64,000 nt of DNA, taken from NCBI GenBank assembly GCA_038924905.1, contig JBCKUK010000005.1:5747-69746 (forward strand), in the 5' to 3' direction. Position numbers and translations under genes: made by a program. Below the pieces are notes generated by a model. It was not told the DNA's origin. It was given only the letters and a program-made list of their open reading frames with translations, and made no database searches. The stretch comes from JBCKUK01 sp038924905 (GTDB taxonomy: Bacteria; Pseudomonadota; Gammaproteobacteria; Burkholderiales; Methylophilaceae). Positions 1 to 8,377 of the stretch are shown here, piece after piece (the first letter of the stretch is position 1; the number at the start of each line of letters is the position of its first letter).

Positions 1-358
1 AGAGGATATTGGCCATGCGCTTGGCTGTGGCGCTCATCTGGCGGGCTTGCGAAGATTAAAGGCAGCACACTTCAGCCTGCAAAGCGCATTCAAGATAGAG
101 CAATTGGAGGCAATGACGGCTGAACAGCGCGATCAAAGTTTACTGCCGATTGACGCATTGATAGAAAATTTACCACAGGTGCAGCTGGATAAGGACAGCG
201 TTTTTTACTTGCTACAGGGTCAAGCGGTTTGGAAATCAGGGTTGAACATAAAGGGCTTTTTTCGACTATATTCAGAGAGTGGTAATTTTTTGGGATTAGG
301 CGAACAAACCTCAGATGGGAAAATCGCACCTAAAAGGCTGCTTGTAACAAATGCATAA
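1..358 (+). CDS. truB: tRNA pseudouridine(55) synthase, C-terminal part
   Basis: Partial gene, open at the left edge; about 118 codons are visible, reading from base 2. TruB makes pseudouridine 55 in the T-loop of tRNAs. The visible part is the C-terminal section, with the LRRL-x-A-x-HF stretch near the start and a closing PUA-like segment (G-x-FLG-x-GE ... RL). The catalytic Asp lies upstream, outside the window. The order truB-rpsO-pnp is the usual one in proteobacteria (rbfA-truB-rpsO-pnp), which supports the call. It is followed by a 108-bp gap before rpsO. Confidence 0.88.
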   Translation, partial: EDIGHALGCGAHLAGLRRLKAAHFSLQSAFKIEQLEAMTAEQRDQSLLPIDALIENLPQVQLDKDSVFYLLQGQAVWKSGLNIKGFFRLYSESGNFLGLGEQTSDGKIAPKRLLVTNA

Positions 359-466
359 ACAAAGCTCGTGAATAAAACCATGAAAAATCTTATATTTAAC
401 ATACGAGTTGCTTGATAAACAAGGGCTTTAAGGTTAAAATGCGCGGTTCCAGATTAGGAGAAAAAG

Positions 467-736
467 ATGTCAATTACGACTGCTGAAAAAGCCAAAATTG
501 TTGGCGATTATCAACAAGCAAAGAGTGATACCGGTTCCCCTGAAGTGCAAGTGGCACTGCTCTCAAGCCGCATTAATATGCTGGCTGAACACTTTAAAGT
601 GAATATTAAAGATAACCATTCCCGTCGTGGTTTATTGGCTATGGTTAGCCAGCGTCGCAAGTTGTTGGATTATCTCAAACGCAAAAATGCTGACCGTTAT
701 CGCTCTTTGATTGAGCGTTTAGGTCTGCGTAAATAA
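467..736 (+). CDS. rpsO: 30S ribosomal protein S15
   Basis: 89 residues, the normal length of S15, a primary binder of the central domain of 16S rRNA. The family signature DTGSPEVQV is at residues 21-29, followed by HSRRGLL and RRKLLDYLK in the C-terminal half. A strong AGGAG ribosome binding site lies about 7 bases before the ATG. It sits between truB and pnp as expected. In other bacteria S15 represses its own translation through a leader structure; I did not fold the leader here. Confidence 0.97.
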   Translation: MSITTAEKAKIVGDYQQAKSDTGSPEVQVALLSSRINMLAEHFKVNIKDNHSRRGLLAMVSQRRKLLDYLKRKNADRYRSLIERLGLRK

Positions 737-779
737 ATCCAGAATAAATTTAGCGCAATTATTTGTGAATATACGAAAT

Positions 780-822
780 AAGCCGAAAGAAAGGCGGAGT
801 CGCGCTGCTTATCGGCTTTTTT
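780..822 (+). terminator. Hairpin between rpsO and pnp
   Basis: AAGCCGA at 780-786 pairs with TCGGCTT at 812-818, followed by a T-run. The position matches the rpsO terminator and pnp leader hairpin of E. coli, which RNase III and PNPase use for pnp autoregulation. Whether the same control works here is inference. Confidence 0.65.
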
Positions 823-853
823 GTTTGAAAAATATGAAAAAGGACAAAATTCT

Positions 854-2971
854 GTGAAAGCAATTAAAAAAACAATGACTTACGGTCAACATGAGTTGAC
901 TTTAGAAACTGGCGAGATTGCTCGCCAGGCTGATGGTGCGGTGCTGGTAAGTTTGGGTGACACCGTTGTTCTGGTGAGTGTGGTTGGTAAAACCGAAGTG
1001 AAAGCTGGTCAGGATTTCTTTCCATTGACTGTAGATTATCAAGAACGCACCTACGCTGCGGGCAAGATTCCCGGCGGCTTTTTCAAGCGCGAAGGCCGTC
1101 CTTCAGAGAAGGAAACGCTGACTTCTCGCTTGATTGACCGCCCTTTGCGACCACTCTTCCCGGAAGCGTTTTATAACGAAGTTCAGGTTGTCGCGACGGT
1201 AATGTCCTGCGACAGCGAAATTGATGCAGATATTCCGGCCATCATTGGCGCTTCAGCAGCCATGGCGATTTCCGGTATTCCATTCTATGGCCCGCTTGGT
1301 GCTGCGCGCGTGGGCTATATTGATGGTGAATACATTATTAATCCAACCGCAACGCAGCGCAAAGAGACTGAGCTTGATTTAGTCGTTGCCGCAACCGCAA
1401 CCGCTGTGATGATGGTGGAATCTGAAGCGAAAGAATTACCTGAAGACGTGATGCTGGGCGCGGTTATGTATGGTCATGAGCAGATGCAGGCGGTGATCAA
1501 CATGATTAACGAGCTGGCAGCAGAGGTTGGCAAAGAAGCGTGGGATTGGGTGCCGCCGGAAGAAAATACTGCATTAGTTGAAAAAATAAACAAAGCGGCA
1601 AGCGCTGATGTTAATGCGGCTTATCAAATTAAATCCAAAGGTGCGCGCTCTACAAAACTGGATGAAATCAAGAATCGTGTATTTGCTGAATTGATTACTG
1701 AAGTAACTTCTACTGAAGAAGCCAATGAAATCAAATCAATATTTCATAATCTGGAAGCCAAGGTCGTGCGCAGCCAAATTCTGAATGGTGAGCCACGTAT
1801 TGATGGCCGTGATACGCGTACAGTGCGCCCGATTACCATTCGTACCGGAGTATTGCCGCGTACTCATGGCTCAGCGCTGTTTACTCGTGGTGAAACGCAA
1901 GCGTTGGTGGTTGCCACCCTAGGCACGGGTCGTGACGAACAAATGATAGACGCGCTAGAAGGTACATATACCGACCGTTTTATGCTGCACTACAATATGC
2001 CACCCTACGCTACCGGCGAGACAGGCCGTGTAGGCACACCTAAGCGCCGTGAAATTGGCCATGGCCGTCTGGCCAAGCGCGCGCTGATTGCTGTGCTACC
2101 TGCACAGGAAGAGTTCGGCTATACCATCCGTATCGTATCCGAAATTACTGAATCCAACGGTTCCAGCTCTATGGCTACGGTCTGCGGCGGTTGCTTGGCG
2201 CTAATGGATGCCGGCGTGCCGGTGAAGGCACATGTCGCCGGTATTGCGATGGGCTTGATTAAAGAAGGCAACCGCGTTGCGGTGCTAACTGATATTTTGG
2301 GCGATGAAGATCATCTGGGTGATATGGACTTTAAAGTGGCTGGTACAGAAAACGGCATCACAGCGCTGCAAATGGATATCAAGATTACCGGAATAACCTC
2401 GGCCATCATGGAAGTGGCGCTGTCACAGGCTAAAGAAGGCCGTATGCACATCCTGGATATTATGAAGAGTTCCATGGATCATTCACGTACTGAGCTTTCT
2501 GAGTTTGCCCCGCGTATCATTACCATGAAAATTAATCCGGGAAAGATTCGTGATGTGATTGGCAAAGGCGGTGCGGTGATACGTGCGTTGACCGAAGAGA
2601 CTGGCGCTACCATTGATATTGAAGACGACGGCACGATTAAAATCGGCTGCGTCAATGCTGAAGCCGGTGAAGAGGCGAAAAAGCGTATTGAAGCCATTAC
2701 TGCAGAAGTGAAAATTGGCCAAACTTATGAAGGCACAGTGATTAAGCTGCTGGATTTTGGCGCGATTGTTTCCTTGTTGCCGGGCAAAGATGGCTTGCTG
2801 CATATCTCGCAAATTGCACATCAACGCGTGAACGCCGTGTCTGATTTCTTGAAAGAAGGCCAGCAGGTAAAGGTAAAAGTGGTTGAGGCGGATGAAAAAG
2901 GCCGCGTACGTTTAAGTATGAAGGCTTTGATTGACCAGCCAGTGGCCGAAGAAAAGGCAGAAGCAGAATAG
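854..2971 (+). CDS. pnp: Polyribonucleotide nucleotidyltransferase (PNPase)
   Basis: A phosphorolytic 3'-5' exoribonuclease and RNA-degradosome component. I place the start at the GTG at 854, giving 705 residues, because AAGGAC lies about 9 bases upstream; the in-frame TTG at 821 is inside the upstream hairpin and is unlikely. The domain order is complete: two RNase PH domains around an all-alpha linker, a KH domain from about residue 553 with its GKGG loop, and an S1 domain from about residue 620. The C-terminus is acidic. It is followed by a strong bidirectional terminator. Confidence 0.96.
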   Translation: MKAIKKTMTYGQHELTLETGEIARQADGAVLVSLGDTVVLVSVVGKTEVKAGQDFFPLTVDYQERTYAAGKIPGGFFKREGRPSEKETLTSRLIDRPLRPLFPEAFYNEVQVVATVMSCDSEIDADIPAIIGASAAMAISGIPFYGPLGAARVGYIDGEYIINPTATQRKETELDLVVAATATAVMMVESEAKELPEDVMLGAVMYGHEQMQAVINMINELAAEVGKEAWDWVPPEENTALVEKINKAASADVNAAYQIKSKGARSTKLDEIKNRVFAELITEVTSTEEANEIKSIFHNLEAKVVRSQILNGEPRIDGRDTRTVRPITIRTGVLPRTHGSALFTRGETQALVVATLGTGRDEQMIDALEGTYTDRFMLHYNMPPYATGETGRVGTPKRREIGHGRLAKRALIAVLPAQEEFGYTIRIVSEITESNGSSSMATVCGGCLALMDAGVPVKAHVAGIAMGLIKEGNRVAVLTDILGDEDHLGDMDFKVAGTENGITALQMDIKITGITSAIMEVALSQAKEGRMHILDIMKSSMDHSRTELSEFAPRIITMKINPGKIRDVIGKGGAVIRALTEETGATIDIEDDGTIKIGCVNAEAGEEAKKRIEAITAEVKIGQTYEGTVIKLLDFGAIVSLLPGKDGLLHISQIAHQRVNAVSDFLKEGQQVKVKVVEADEKGRVRLSMKALIDQPVAEEKAEAE

Positions 2972-3010
2972 TCTGAATAAGATGGCTTGAATAAGACAGA
3001 ACAGTAAATA

Positions 3011-3039
3011 AAAAAGGCCGGAAATTTTCCGGCCTTTTT
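3011..3039. terminator. Bidirectional terminator between pnp and dksA
   Basis: A near-perfect palindrome with GGCCGG/CCGGCC at its core, an A-run on the left and a T-run on the right. It lies between the converging ends of pnp (plus strand) and dksA (minus strand) and should stop transcription from both sides. Confidence 0.88.
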
Positions 3040-3051
3040 GTTTGCAAGAAT

Positions 3052-3474
3052 TTATTTGGCTACCTGTCTCTCGCGTATTTCATCCAAAGTCTTGCAATCA
3101 ATGCATTGACTCGCCGTTGGCCGTGCTTCCAGGCGTTTAAGGCCGATTTCTACGCTACAGCTACTGCAATAGCCATATTCGCGCTGGTCAATCTTATTCA
3201 AAGTCTCATCAATTTTTTTAATGAGTTTACGTTCGCGGTCGCGGTTACGCAGCTCCAGCGCCATGTCAGACTCTTGGCTGGCGCGGTCATTGGGGTCAGC
3301 AAACATCGTTACTTCATCCTGCATGGTATGCACGGTGCGGTCGATATCTTGACTTAGCTCGGATTTCCAGTCGTTAAGAATTTTACGGAAATGGTCGAGT
3401 TGCTTATTATTCATGTACTCTTCATTGGCTTTTGCCTGATAAGGACTGAATTGTCGGGTGATTGCTTCGGTCAT
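3052..3474 (-). CDS. dksA: RNA polymerase-binding transcription factor DksA
   Basis: 140 residues. DksA enters the RNA polymerase secondary channel and works with ppGpp in the stringent response. The coiled-coil tip carries the ADPNDRA motif with the two conserved Asp residues, followed by LELRNRDRERKLIKKI. The C-terminal zinc finger is complete, with Cys 103, 106, 124 and 127. The final helix (CKTLDEIRERQ) is as in E. coli. An internal Met near residue 21 could also serve as start; the N-terminal part is less conserved in the family. Confidence 0.95.
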   Translation of the reverse strand: MTEAITRQFSPYQAKANEEYMNNKQLDHFRKILNDWKSELSQDIDRTVHTMQDEVTMFADPNDRASQESDMALELRNRDRERKLIKKIDETLNKIDQREYGYCSSCSVEIGLKRLEARPTASQCIDCKTLDEIRERQVAK

Positions 3475-3654
3475 GATTGCTCGTCAGGGATAACCCCTTG
3501 TTGTTAATAAAAAAGCTTAATAAAAAGCTTCAGCAGAAAATTAAAGCAGGCAAGTTTACTACGAATAGGAATAATGTCTAGTAGGTATTTACATGCATTG
3601 TTTTTTGACGCGTGATGCTCGGCCAATACTAAGCGCTTAGGCGCCTCGCGGCAT

Positions 3655-4515
3655 TTAGACTGTTTTTTCGCGCAATTCCAACGCCAGCAAGGTATTTTCC
3701 ATTAGCGTGGCAACCGTCATTGGCCCAACCCCGCCAGGCACGGGGGTAATCCAGCTTGCACGTTGTTTGGCTTTGGCAAACTCTACGTCACCCGCCAAGC
3801 TGCCATCAGCTAAACGGGTGATGCCGATATCAACAACAATGGCGCCAGGTTTGATCCAGCCACCCTGAATTAGCCCAGGTTTTCCAGCCGCTGCGACAAC
3901 AAGATCTGCACGCGCAACCGTGCCAGCCAAATCTTTAGTATGGCGATGGCAGCAAGTGACGGTGCAGCCGGCGAGTAGCAATTCCAGCGCCATAGGGCGG
4001 CCCACGTGGTTAGAGACGCCCACCACTACCGCATCCAGGCCCATAATCTCCAAGCCTGTTGTTTGCAGTAATTTGATCACACCAAACGGCGTACATGAGC
4101 GCAAAGTTGGCTGGCGCACGGCCAATCTACCGATATTGTAGGGGTGAAAGCCGTCCACATCTTTAGCCGGGTCAATTTTTTCGATTACATTTTCATCCTG
4201 GATTTGCGGTGGTAGTGGTGCTTGTACCAATATGCCATCCACTTCGTTATCTGCATTGAGTTGGTCAATTAACGCAAGCAACTCTACTTCGGTGGTAGTA
4301 GCGGGCAGATCGTAGGCAAGTGAACGGATGCCAACTTTTTCGCACGCCAGGCGCTTATTCCGCACATAAATGCTGGAAGCCGGATCTGAGCCAACCAATA
4401 TGACTGCCAGTGTCGGCGCGCGCATGCCCAATGCAACCCGACTTTCTACGCGGGTTTTTATTTCATTTAGTATGTTGTCGGCAATCGCTTTGCCGTTAAT
4501 AATTTGAGCGGGCAT
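3655..4515 (-). CDS. folD: Methylenetetrahydrofolate dehydrogenase / cyclohydrolase
   Basis: 286 residues, normal for the bifunctional FolD that interconverts methylene-, methenyl- and formyl-tetrahydrofolate in one-carbon metabolism. The catalytic Lys is K54 in the YVRNK motif. The signatures DGILVQAPLP (93-102) and PGGVGPMT (near the C-terminus) are intact, as is a Rossmann segment VVVGVSNHVGRP. It is a single gene on the minus strand; the 180 bp between it and dksA hold no other gene. Confidence 0.96.
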   Translation of the reverse strand: MPAQIINGKAIADNILNEIKTRVESRVALGMRAPTLAVILVGSDPASSIYVRNKRLACEKVGIRSLAYDLPATTTEVELLALIDQLNADNEVDGILVQAPLPPQIQDENVIEKIDPAKDVDGFHPYNIGRLAVRQPTLRSCTPFGVIKLLQTTGLEIMGLDAVVVGVSNHVGRPMALELLLAGCTVTCCHRHTKDLAGTVARADLVVAAAGKPGLIQGGWIKPGAIVVDIGITRLADGSLAGDVEFAKAKQRASWITPVPGGVGPMTVATLMENTLLALELREKTV

Positions 4516-4610
4516 CGAAATAATTTTGTTGGTTAATCCGCTATTTTAACAGGCTATTCTGAAATATTAGAATTGACCGAAAGCTCTGATTACGTTATAT
4601 TCTCCGCCCT

Positions 4611-4687
4611 CGGGGTGTAGCGTAGCCTGGTAGCGCGCCTGCTTTGGGAGCAGGATGTCGGGAGTTCAAATCTCTCCACCCCGACCA
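4611..4687 (+). tRNA. tRNA-Pro (TGG)
   Basis: 77 bases including an encoded CCA. The acceptor stem CGGGGTG pairs with its 3' partner, and the anticodon loop TTTGGGA gives anticodon TGG. It is the first of three closely spaced tRNA genes. Confidence 0.96.
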
Positions 4688-4711
4688 AATACTTTAAGAT
4701 TGCCCGACAAT

Positions 4712-4788
4712 CTGCCCGTAGCTCAACCGGATAGAGCACCAGCCTTCTAAGCTGGGGGTTGCAGGTTCGATTCCTGTCGGGCAGGCCA
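4712..4788 (+). tRNA. tRNA-Arg (TCT)
   Basis: 77 bases with encoded CCA. Acceptor CTGCCCG (4712-4718) pairs with CGGGCAG (4778-4784). The anticodon loop CTTCTAA gives TCT. It lies 24 bases after tRNA-Pro and is probably co-transcribed with it. Confidence 0.96.
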
Positions 4789-4828
4789 AGTTTCTGCAGT
4801 ATCTGGTATCAACGGTTTTAAGTTTAAT

Positions 4829-4905
4829 GGTGGCCGTAGCTCAGTTGGTAGAGTCCAGGATTGTGATTCCTGTTGTCGTGGGTTCGAGCCCCATCGGCCA
4901 CCCCA
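4829..4905 (+). tRNA. tRNA-His (GTG)
   Basis: Encodes the extra G at position -1 (4829) opposite the C discriminator (4902), the identity mark of tRNA-His. Acceptor GTGGCCG pairs with CGGCCAC; the anticodon is GTG; CCA is encoded. Accessory DNA begins just downstream, so this tRNA may have been an integration target, but I found no second copy of its 3' end in the window. Confidence 0.96.
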
Positions 4906-4950
4906 TAAATATCAATCACTTAGCATACAATTCTGTATTTCAATATTCCG

Positions 4951-4971
4951 TATTGCTACCATATTGCTACC
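4951..4971. repeat. Two direct TATTGCTACC repeats downstream of tRNA-His
   Basis: The 10-mer TATTGCTACC occurs at 4951-4960 and again at 4962-4971, in AT-rich DNA between tRNA-His and the first mobile-element gene. Short direct repeats next to a tRNA are compatible with integrase arm sites. That reading is inference, because no integrase remains. Confidence 0.4.
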
Positions 4972-5065
4972 TTTTGAGTTAACTCTCATGCATATAAAAA
5001 GCAGTAAATCCTAGCTATTGAATGCATATTAATACGCTATCCCATGAATATTCATTGATGATCAA

Positions 5066-5104
5066 ATAAAAAAAGCAACCAAAGTCTCTCGGCCTTGGCT
5101 GCTC
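5066..5104 (-). terminator. Terminator of the leftward recombination module
   Basis: Read on the minus strand, an imperfect stem of about 10 bp built from AGCCAAGG and its partner TTTGGTTGCT is followed by a run of T. It lies 5 bases after the stop of the YqaJ-like gene and should end the leftward transcript. Confidence 0.72.
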
Positions 5105-5108
5105 AGTA

Positions 5109-5969
5109 TCAAGCAACAGTCACTCGAATTTCCTCGCGCGTCTTTCCCCTGTAAGCCTCCAAGTCGACACCAGCTAACGCCGGTACTTTCTTGTAGTCCA
5201 CAGCACCAACCTTCCAGTACCGAGTGACTGACACGCCGTAGCCAGTTTCTCTGGAGTGCGTAGTCAGTTCGATGAGCTTGGCCTTCGCTATGTCAGCTTT
5301 GGCCTGCGCCTCGTCGATGACCGACCTCCATCCTTTATATGCCTCAGCGGCTTCGCGCCACTTACTATCCTCGCGCGTGCGGGTGTCTTGGTCAGTCAGC
5401 GGCGGCGCTGTGTCATTATCAAGAAAAGGCTGGAATGCATCCCAAGCTTCCCGGATACGGGCGAAGCTAATCTCGTCGGGCTCGATGAGGATGTTGATTC
5501 CATTCTTGCCATCGAACACGTAGAGATGCGCACGCCGTGCATGGCTCACCATCAACTGGTGCTGTACCTGCAAGCGGTAGTGCTCAGGAACAGTCCCGGC
5601 TTTCGCCGTCTGCCATAGCTCGGATACAGCGCCCTTGAACGGACACTTAATCTCGACCAGTGTGTCACCGGCTAGATTGATTCCATCCAGCGATGCCGAG
5701 TATTCACCATCGACTACCACTTGAGGCTGCATGATGAGTCCGATTTCCTCCTCGAAGGCTGCGCGAGCAACTGGCTCCATAGCTGATCCGTGACGCATCG
5801 GTGCGGTTTCTTCGACGACCTTGCGCCCAGTTTTGACCAGCCACAGCTCGTAGGGCGTCTGCCAGGGCGAGACGCCCAGTACGGCGGGTGTCTCGCTTGC
5901 ATTTCGGTACTTGGCACGATGCTCATGCCACTCTGGCGATCCCTGTATGAGTTTGAATAGTGCGTTCAT
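5109..5969 (-). CDS. YqaJ-type viral recombinase / lambda-type exonuclease
   Basis: 286 residues. The N-terminal part (LIQGSPEWHEHRA...TPAVLGVSPW...PYELW) is the YqaJ/lambda exonuclease opening, with conserved RHGSAMEPVAR. The PD-(D/E)xK core is seen as LDGINL...DTLVEIKCPFKG. Such enzymes resect double-stranded ends to give 3' overhangs for an annealing protein. The next upstream gene (5969-6637) encodes such a partner and the two genes share one base, so they form a Red-like pair. The terminator at 5066-5104 follows. Confidence 0.85.
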   Translation of the reverse strand: MNALFKLIQGSPEWHEHRAKYRNASETPAVLGVSPWQTPYELWLVKTGRKVVEETAPMRHGSAMEPVARAAFEEEIGLIMQPQVVVDGEYSASLDGINLAGDTLVEIKCPFKGAVSELWQTAKAGTVPEHYRLQVQHQLMVSHARRAHLYVFDGKNGINILIEPDEISFARIREAWDAFQPFLDNDTAPPLTDQDTRTREDSKWREAAEAYKGWRSVIDEAQAKADIAKAKLIELTTHSRETGYGVSVTRYWKVGAVDYKKVPALAGVDLEAYRGKTREEIRVTVA

Positions 5970-6637
5970 TATGCGGCCTCCTTATCTCGGTTGGATTCGA
6001 GCATGCGAATCACCCGGTTTACTTCCGCCTTTGGTATATGCGCCAGCTCGTCATAGCCGAAGAAGCCAAGCAGCTGGTTCTCGTCGGTAGCGGTTTCCTG
6101 AATCAGTTTTTTGATGTAGCGCAGCTGATTGACGGTGAGTAGTTCAGGGTTGCTGAAGCCGTTATCACGAGGTGGCAACGATTTAACCGGCCGAAGTGGG
6201 ATCGGATTATTGTCAGTTCTGTCGGTGCCTATCCCCCGCGTATTATTTTCATCCTCTGTTGTCGTCGGCAGGTCTTCGCCAGCGTAGATATAAAGCCCCA
6301 AGCCATGCAGTGCGATGGCCTTGACCAGTGCCCTCATAATTGACGTGTTTATGTCGAAGGCAGTTGGCACAGCAATGGGATTATTGCGGCTATCCAGCAC
6401 CGGGTGTATCTGGCTGAGTGTGACAGACTGCACGGTTACCGCCACTTCAACGAAGACGCCGAAGTCAGTTGCTTGATAGGGCAAGCCGCCAAAGCGGCAT
6501 ACTATCCAGCTGGCTGTTGGATCGGCCAGTCGTAGCTGTGCGACGGCGAACGGCCAGCTCAAGTAGCTGAACTGCCCCTTCTTTTCGATGTGCTCAGACA
6601 CGTTGATGGCATTCAATTTTGCAAAGTAATTTTCCAT
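5969..6637 (-). CDS. Sak-type (DUF1071) single-strand annealing protein
   Basis: 222 residues. The segment FSYLSWPFAVAQL, the middle FVEVAVTV region and the INTSIMRALVKAIALHGLGLYIYAGEDL segment match the DUF1071/Sak family of phage annealing proteins as I know it. These proteins coat 3' single strands and anneal them to complementary DNA. It overlaps the exonuclease gene by one base, the usual pairing of two-component phage recombinases. The C-terminal third after the linker (about residues 125-165) is variable in the family. A RecT-like family is less likely from these motifs. Confidence 0.78.
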   Translation of the reverse strand: MENYFAKLNAINVSEHIEKKGQFSYLSWPFAVAQLRLADPTASWIVCRFGGLPYQATDFGVFVEVAVTVQSVTLSQIHPVLDSRNNPIAVPTAFDINTSIMRALVKAIALHGLGLYIYAGEDLPTTTEDENNTRGIGTDRTDNNPIPLRPVKSLPPRDNGFSNPELLTVNQLRYIKKLIQETATDENQLLGFFGYDELAHIPKAEVNRVIRMLESNRDKEAA

Positions 6638-6664
6638 GATTGAAACTCCTTAGTAGATAGAAAC

Positions 6665-6697
6665 GAAAAAGCCCGATAGGGATCACCTACCGGGCTG
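6665..6697 (-). terminator. Hairpin between ardC-like and sak-like genes
   Basis: On the minus strand AGCCCGGTAGG pairs with CCTATCGGGCT and is followed by TTTTCG. It lies in the gap between the ArdC-like gene and the annealing-protein gene. It could separate their expression as an attenuator rather than a full stop. Confidence 0.65.
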
Positions 6698-6821
6698 TGG
6701 ATGCCAGCTAACATGCTGGCGAGTGTTGCGACGCTGTCAGATTTATTGACCCCATCAGCCTCGCGGAAGAGTCTTATTGTTAGAAATGGTGGGGGGTACT
6801 AACCGACAAAACCGCCACAAT
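6698..6821. other. Gap after the ArdC-like gene
   Basis: About 120 bp between the hairpin at 6665-6697 and the ArdC-like stop codon. I see no convincing gene. It contains GGATGCCAGCTAAC, similar to a stretch at 7781-7791 after the small ORF of this module, hinting at repeated inter-gene sequences within the element. Confidence 0.4.
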
Positions 6822-7700
6822 TCAGGCGGCCAATGCCTCGGCCACCGGACTCGGTGCTACCTGCATCACGCCAAGCACGAAGTCAGCTGCCTTCTGCGCC
6901 GCACCGGCGGCTACGAAAATCAAGCGCTTGTCTTGTTTCAACGCATCCAGCCAGCTATCTATGTAACTGGCATGTTCCAGCCGGGCTGGTAGCCGGCAGT
7001 GTGCGCACAGGAAGGCAGCGCCCATCTCAGCGACCAGTTCTTCATACGCATACGCGTCGATGCTATGCCTGCGCCCGAGTGGCCTATTGCACCGGTCTGG
7101 ATGCCCAGTCCAGTGCGTCAGTTCATGTAAGGCCGTGCCGTAGTAGCCATCAGCTTCCGGGAAGTAGCTGGCTGGTGGCAACTGGATCACGTCTTCACCG
7201 GGTGAATAGAACGCGCGGTTGCCACCATGACGGATGCTTGCGCCGGAGGCCAGCAGGATGTCCTCGGCTTCCTCGCAGGGCGACCAGTAATTGTCAGGTG
7301 GCGGCTCCTGTAGCCTCGCTGGTAGCCCTTCGATCTGCGCGGCGTTGAACACCGTGTAGGTGCGCAGCATGGGCACGACTTTCCTATCTTCAGTCTCCGC
7401 CTTGCTGTCTTCGACCTCGCGGAACTTGAAGAAAACGATGGGCGTGCCGATTTCACCTTTCTTCACATGCGCACCCAGCTCGCTGGCCTGCTTGTAGGTC
7501 AGCCACTGCGTGTCAGGATAGCCCTCTGCCATGGCCTGCAGGTTGAGCAGCAGCACGTTGATGCCTCGGTAAGGCTTGTGGCTGGCGAGATTCTTGTGAG
7601 TACCGTCACTGCCGTGTTGCCACGGGCAGATCCACGGCGGTACGCCAGCTTCGAGTGAAACGATGATGCGGTCAGTGACCGCTTGATATAGGTCGTTCAT
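6822..7700 (-). CDS. ArdC-like antirestriction protein (ssDNA-binding plus zincin metallopeptidase)
   Basis: 292 residues. The N-terminal ArdC domain (residues about 1-120) starts MNDLYQAVTDRI and contains the PW-x-CPW, NVLLL and TYKQA motifs. The C-terminal domain carries the zinc-peptidase signature HELTHWTGH followed by a downstream E (EELVAEMGA). ArdC-type proteins protect incoming plasmid or ICE DNA from host restriction and are carried by conjugative elements and phages. It is upstream of the recombination pair on the same strand. The ATG has a GGAGATCAAC-type ribosome site. Confidence 0.85.
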   Translation of the reverse strand: MNDLYQAVTDRIIVSLEAGVPPWICPWQHGSDGTHKNLASHKPYRGINVLLLNLQAMAEGYPDTQWLTYKQASELGAHVKKGEIGTPIVFFKFREVEDSKAETEDRKVVPMLRTYTVFNAAQIEGLPARLQEPPPDNYWSPCEEAEDILLASGASIRHGGNRAFYSPGEDVIQLPPASYFPEADGYYGTALHELTHWTGHPDRCNRPLGRRHSIDAYAYEELVAEMGAAFLCAHCRLPARLEHASYIDSWLDALKQDKRLIFVAAGAAQKAADFVLGVMQVAPSPVAEALAA

Positions 7701-7720
7701 GTTGATCTCCTGAAATAGGA

Positions 7721-7755
7721 ATCGCCCCGGCAGGGTTTAACCTGCGCGGGGCGAT
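7721..7755. promoter_or_regulatory. Strong hairpin upstream of the ArdC-like gene
   Basis: ATCGCCCCG (7721-7729) pairs with CGGGGCGAT (7746-7754), with an inner GCAGG/CCTGC stem and loop GTTTAA. It lies 20 bases before the ArdC-like start on the minus strand. It has no T-run, so it looks like a leader structure or processing site rather than a terminator. Confidence 0.55.
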
Positions 7756-7787
7756 AGGGTTGAATGAATGGGTGTGTTTGCAGCCAG

Positions 7788-7880
7788 CTAACGCAGCAGC
7801 TTCATGCACACACGAAACAGAATGCGTGCAACATGTTTGCCGACTTCACCGGCAGCTGCAGCCAGCATGACTGACGTCAA
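7788..7880 (-). CDS. Possible 30-residue ORF in the mobile module
   Basis: A TTG at 7880 preceded by AAGGAT could start a 30-codon frame that begins MTSVMLAAAAGEVGKH and ends in a basic tail. It lies between the ArdC-like gene and the small membrane protein and would be co-transcribed. I do not recognise it. The length is short enough to be chance; the ribosome site is the main argument for it. Confidence 0.25.
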   Translation of the reverse strand: MTSVMLAAAAGEVGKHVARILFRVCMKLLR

Positions 7881-7897
7881 TGGTTTATCCTTGTGTC

Positions 7898-8173
7898 TCA
7901 AACGTCTAATCTGATTCTTCCTGGATAGTAGTTGCCACCATCTACGTAGCCAACCAGCCTTTTTAGGGAGCTGGTTGTGATGCTCATTAATAAGCCCGCT
8001 ATTGTTGCTGCCATTATCCCGCTGAAGGTTCCCCAGTGGATCAGCAGCACCAGAGCAGTCACCGAGATGTCGATTGCCAAATCGTGCTTGAGTGCTCGTA
8101 GCATCGTCCTGCGTGGCAGTTTGATGAGCAACAAGCTCATCGCCCCGAATATTAGGAAGCCCGATGTGATCAT
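7898..8173 (-). CDS. Small membrane protein of the mobile module
   Basis: 91 residues with two hydrophobic stretches: about residues 4-18 (SGFLIFGAMSLLLIKL) and about 34-62, where ISVTALVLLIHW is followed by a GIMAATIAGLLMS helix. The C-terminal tail is polar with GGNYYPGR. I do not know a function. Similar short membrane proteins are carried next to exonuclease/annealing modules in ICEs and prophages. It is upstream of the ArdC-like gene on the same strand and may belong to the same transcript. Confidence 0.55.
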   Translation of the reverse strand: MITSGFLIFGAMSLLLIKLPRRTMLRALKHDLAIDISVTALVLLIHWGTFSGIMAATIAGLLMSITTSSLKRLVGYVDGGNYYPGRIRLDV

Positions 8174-8185
8174 GATGGGCTCCCT

Positions 8186-8377
8186 TTACACGTTTGGGCG
8201 GGATGATTCCGCCCAGGCTGAGCGTACGTCGGTAGTAGCCTGGACCACCACGTGCGGCAGTTCACGGGCTAAGCCACAAAGCGACCTGAGGCCGCGACAA
8301 GCGACCAAGGCAGCGCGTTTTGTCAGCCGTTCACCTTTTGGTGAGTCGAGCTGAATGGGTTGAGTATGTAATTTCAT
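8186..8377 (-). CDS. Hypothetical protein of the mobile module
   Basis: 63 residues starting MKLHTQPIQL. The ATG at 8377 is chosen over one 15 bases upstream because AAAGGA lies 7 bases before it. The protein is basic, with RLTKRAALVACRGLRSLCGL in the middle, and has no family I recognise. It ends 12 bases before the membrane protein gene. A GGGCGG/CCGCCC hairpin at 8195-8215 overlaps its 3' end. Confidence 0.45.
   Translation of the reverse strand: MKLHTQPIQLDSPKGERLTKRAALVACRGLRSLCGLARELPHVVVQATTDVRSAWAESSRPNV

Noticed and set aside
821..853. Earlier TTG start for pnp
   Set aside because: It lies in the terminator-like hairpin and lacks a ribosome site; GTG at 854 has AAGGAC upstream and fits homologues.
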